From the NCBI RefSeq assembly GCF_017565305.1, contig NZ_JAGEKP010000024.1, positions 272,407 to 336,406 of the forward strand: DNA of 64,000 nt, given 5' to 3'. Every line of letters begins with the position of its first letter. The stretch's first letter is position 1. Source of the DNA: Leifsonia sp. TF02-11. Lineage in GTDB: Bacteria; Actinomycetota; Actinomycetes; Actinomycetales; Microbacteriaceae. Made by a program: the position numbers and the translations under genes. Of this stretch, positions 62,476 to 64,000 are shown piece after piece. The notes under the pieces are model-generated. The model was not told the origin of the DNA and searched no databases. It was given only the letters and a program-made list of their open reading frames with translations.

Positions 62476-63216
62476 ATGACGGCCCGAAGCAAGGAGCGGC
62501 AGCTCGCCGAAGCCTTCGTCACGCTCGCCGACACCCTGGTCGATGACTACGACATCGTCGAACTCCTCCACACCGTGGTCGAACTCTGCGCCTCAATGCT
62601 CGATGCCACCGATTCCGGCATCCTGCTCCCCAACGCGGCCGGCGAGCTCGAGGTCGCCGCGTCCAGCAGCGAACGGAGCCATCTCATCGGTTTGCTGCAG
62701 CTCGGCGAAGGCGAAGGACCCTGCGTCGACGCCTACCGCACCGGGTCGCTGGTCACCGTGGATAACATCGCCGGAACATACGCTCGTTGGCCGTCGTTCG
62801 CCATCGCCGCCGCTGAGTCCGGTTACGCCTCCATGCACGCAATCCCTCTCCGACTCCGGAAAGACACCATCGGCTCGCTCAACCTTTTCCGCGACCGCAC
62901 CGGCGGTTTCTCGGAGGACGACGCTGCCACGGCACAAGCGTTCGCAGACATCGCCACAATCGGGATTTTGCACGAGCGGTCGTTACGCGAATCACAAATC
63001 GCGCGCAGCCAGCTCCAGCACGCACTGGACAGCAGAGTCATCATCGAACAAGCCAAAGGGATCGTGGCGCACACTCAAAACGTCGACATGGACATCGCGT
63101 TCCAGATGATCCGCACCCGCGCGCGAAACACCGGAACGCGGTTATCCGTGCTCGCCGCCCACATCGTCGCCAACCCATTCGACGACGCAGCGAACCCGCA
63201 ACGGGGTGACCACTGA
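62476..63216 (+). CDS. GAF and ANTAR domain protein
   Basis: 246 residues. The GAF domain spans about 25-165 (LLQLGEGEGPCVDAYRTGSL, YASMHAIPLRLRKDTIGSLN). The ANTAR domain follows (SRVIIEQAKGIVAHTQNVDM and AFQMIRTRARNTGTRLSVLA). It is cotranscribed with the preceding GAF-ANTAR gene, but the two are divergent in sequence, so they may sense different ligands or form heterodimers. A stem-loop lies about 50 bp after the stop. Confidence 0.92.
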   Translation: MTARSKERQLAEAFVTLADTLVDDYDIVELLHTVVELCASMLDATDSGILLPNAAGELEVAASSSERSHLIGLLQLGEGEGPCVDAYRTGSLVTVDNIAGTYARWPSFAIAAAESGYASMHAIPLRLRKDTIGSLNLFRDRTGGFSEDDAATAQAFADIATIGILHERSLRESQIARSQLQHALDSRVIIEQAKGIVAHTQNVDMDIAFQMIRTRARNTGTRLSVLAAHIVANPFDDAANPQRGDH

Positions 63217-63264
63217 GACCGCGGCGCCGGCTCGACCTTGATCCGAGGTTCCTGCCGCCCATCG

Positions 63265-63291
63265 ATCGTTAGCGGGGTGACCCCTAACGAT
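63265..63291 (+). terminator. Stem-loop after the GAF-ANTAR genes
   Basis: ATCGTTAG and TAACGAT arms enclose GGGG/CCCC with one bulged C and a 3-nt loop. It probably terminates the GAF-ANTAR transcript. Confidence 0.55.
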
Positions 63292-63866
63292 TACTACGTC
63301 GGCCGTAACCGGGTAACTCCCAAGGCCGCTTCAAGCGTCTCCCTAATCCGTCTCCGGTCAGTCACGGCCCACGGGCTCCGTAGGCTCGATCCTCGGTCAC
63401 CATCGCGAGATGTGCGATTGACCGCACTGCATACCCCCCATGATCCCGGTGGTCGGGCGTTGGCGATCACCGGATCGCGTCCTCGCAGCTGAACGTTGCA
63501 ACCTCCGAAACGCACGACGCTCTCACCCACCCTGCCCAGCGTTCGTCGAGTGTCCATCATCGCGTCGCGAACGAGCACCCCTCGACCTCGGCCCATGCAA
63601 GCGTAGTCCGTCGGCAGCACCTCGATGCTGGTCGACGCCGACCCCGCCTGGCGGTGTGTCAAGACCATCGTTACCCGCTTTCCAGGATGGCCCGCGCGAT
63701 CAAACAACGGATCACCCGCGCACGCCCGGTCTGGCTGACCGAGCAAGGAGGGACCTGACTGAGCCGCGAGCGGCGTCGTGATTGTTGGGTAGTCCGTCTG
63801 CCTGGCCGGTTGATCGTAGTTCGCTACCGCGGGCTGCGTTCCGGGCTTTCGACGCTTCTATGTTTG
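63292..63866. other. No gene recognised; flank of the IS110-type element
   Basis: Open frames here are short and without motifs. The right part is the non-coding flank downstream of the transposase stop and may include the element end; I cannot place it. Confidence 0.4.
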
Positions 63867-64000
63867 TCAACTTGTCTCGGGTGCGGCGTAGAGGGTGTTG
63901 AGGGTCCGATAGAGGTGTCGGGCGAGGTAGCGCTTGATGCAGCGTCGGATCTCGCGTCGGCTGCGTCCTTCGGCGAGGCGTTTCTCGAGGTAGGCCTTGG
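63867..64000 (-). CDS. IS110-family transposase, C-terminal end (cut by window)
   Basis: The minus frame enters at the right edge and stops at 63867. It reads KAYLEKRLAEGRSRREIRRC then IKRYLARHLYRTL, the conserved C-terminal helix region of IS110/IS116/IS902 transposases (xEGKSxREAxRxLKRxLAR). Only about 44 codons are inside. IS110 enzymes are DEDD recombinases guided by an element-encoded bridge RNA. The catalytic residues lie outside the window. Confidence 0.75.
   Translation of the reverse strand, partial: KAYLEKRLAEGRSRREIRRCIKRYLARHLYRTLNTLYAAPETS

Overview
The window is high-GC DNA from an actinobacterium, most likely a member of Microbacteriaceae. Pointers are the codon usage, LAxTG-type wall-sorting signals, many TetR/LuxR/LacI/HxlR/WYL regulators, GAF-ANTAR proteins, and small MGxLxYD-type proteins (DUF7882-like) that I know from that family. 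No housekeeping locus is present; this is accessory, adaptive territory.

Positions 1-8.8 kb: an envelope locus. A giant secreted protein with a glycine-rich region and at least eight DUF11-type repeats runs off the left edge on the minus strand. It is divergent from a large MalT-like LuxR regulator. A LAATG-anchored secreted protein follows. The same plan recurs at 45.3-50.3 kb: a glycine-rich, Ig-like, LASTG-anchored protein divergent from another large LuxR-type ATPase.

Positions 8.9-13.6 kb: two divergent TetR switches. One controls an alpha/beta hydrolase and a DHA2-type exporter, through two tetO-like palindromes; the exporter is broken by a single-base frameshift. The other controls a quinone-reductase-like enzyme through a 20-bp palindrome.

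Positions 13.7-32.3 kb: a carbohydrate-use cluster. It holds a binding protein and two ABC permeases (no ATPase), a GH42 beta-galactosidase, a FAD/Fe-S oxidoreductase, a Gfo/Idh/MocA dehydrogenase, a DeoC/LsrF-like aldolase, a PfkB kinase fused to a class I mannose-6-phosphate isomerase, a LacI regulator, a mutarotase, a secreted 1115-residue lyase-like protein and a SGNH hydrolase. Near-identical 14-bp palindromes centred on AACGTT lie in all three divergent intergenic regions and define a probable LacI regulon. The likely flow is extracellular depolymerisation and de-esterification, uptake, glycosidic cleavage, then isomerase, kinase and aldolase steps.

Positions 32.4-45.0 kb: stress and redox genes. 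These include a third TetR with an operator and its oxidoreductase operon, two paralogous alpha/beta hydrolases, a LuxR ATPase, a WYL regulator with a hydrolase, HxlR with SRPBCC, a histidine phosphatase and two membrane proteins. Three eroded NarL-type response-regulator fragments and a SnoaL-like fragment are scattered here.

Positions 50.3-64 kb: decayed mobile DNA. An oxidoreductase fragment is followed by the 3' half of a tRNA-Met gene. A roughly 150-bp degenerate repeat (51.06 and 56.14 kb) flanks a 5-kb island of small orphan genes, an excisionase-like HTH and an EAL-domain pseudogene with an internal inversion. Further right are a fatty acid desaturase, a diacylglycerol-kinase-like lipid kinase, a small membrane protein and two GAF-ANTAR proteins. 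An IS110-type transposase is cut by the right edge.
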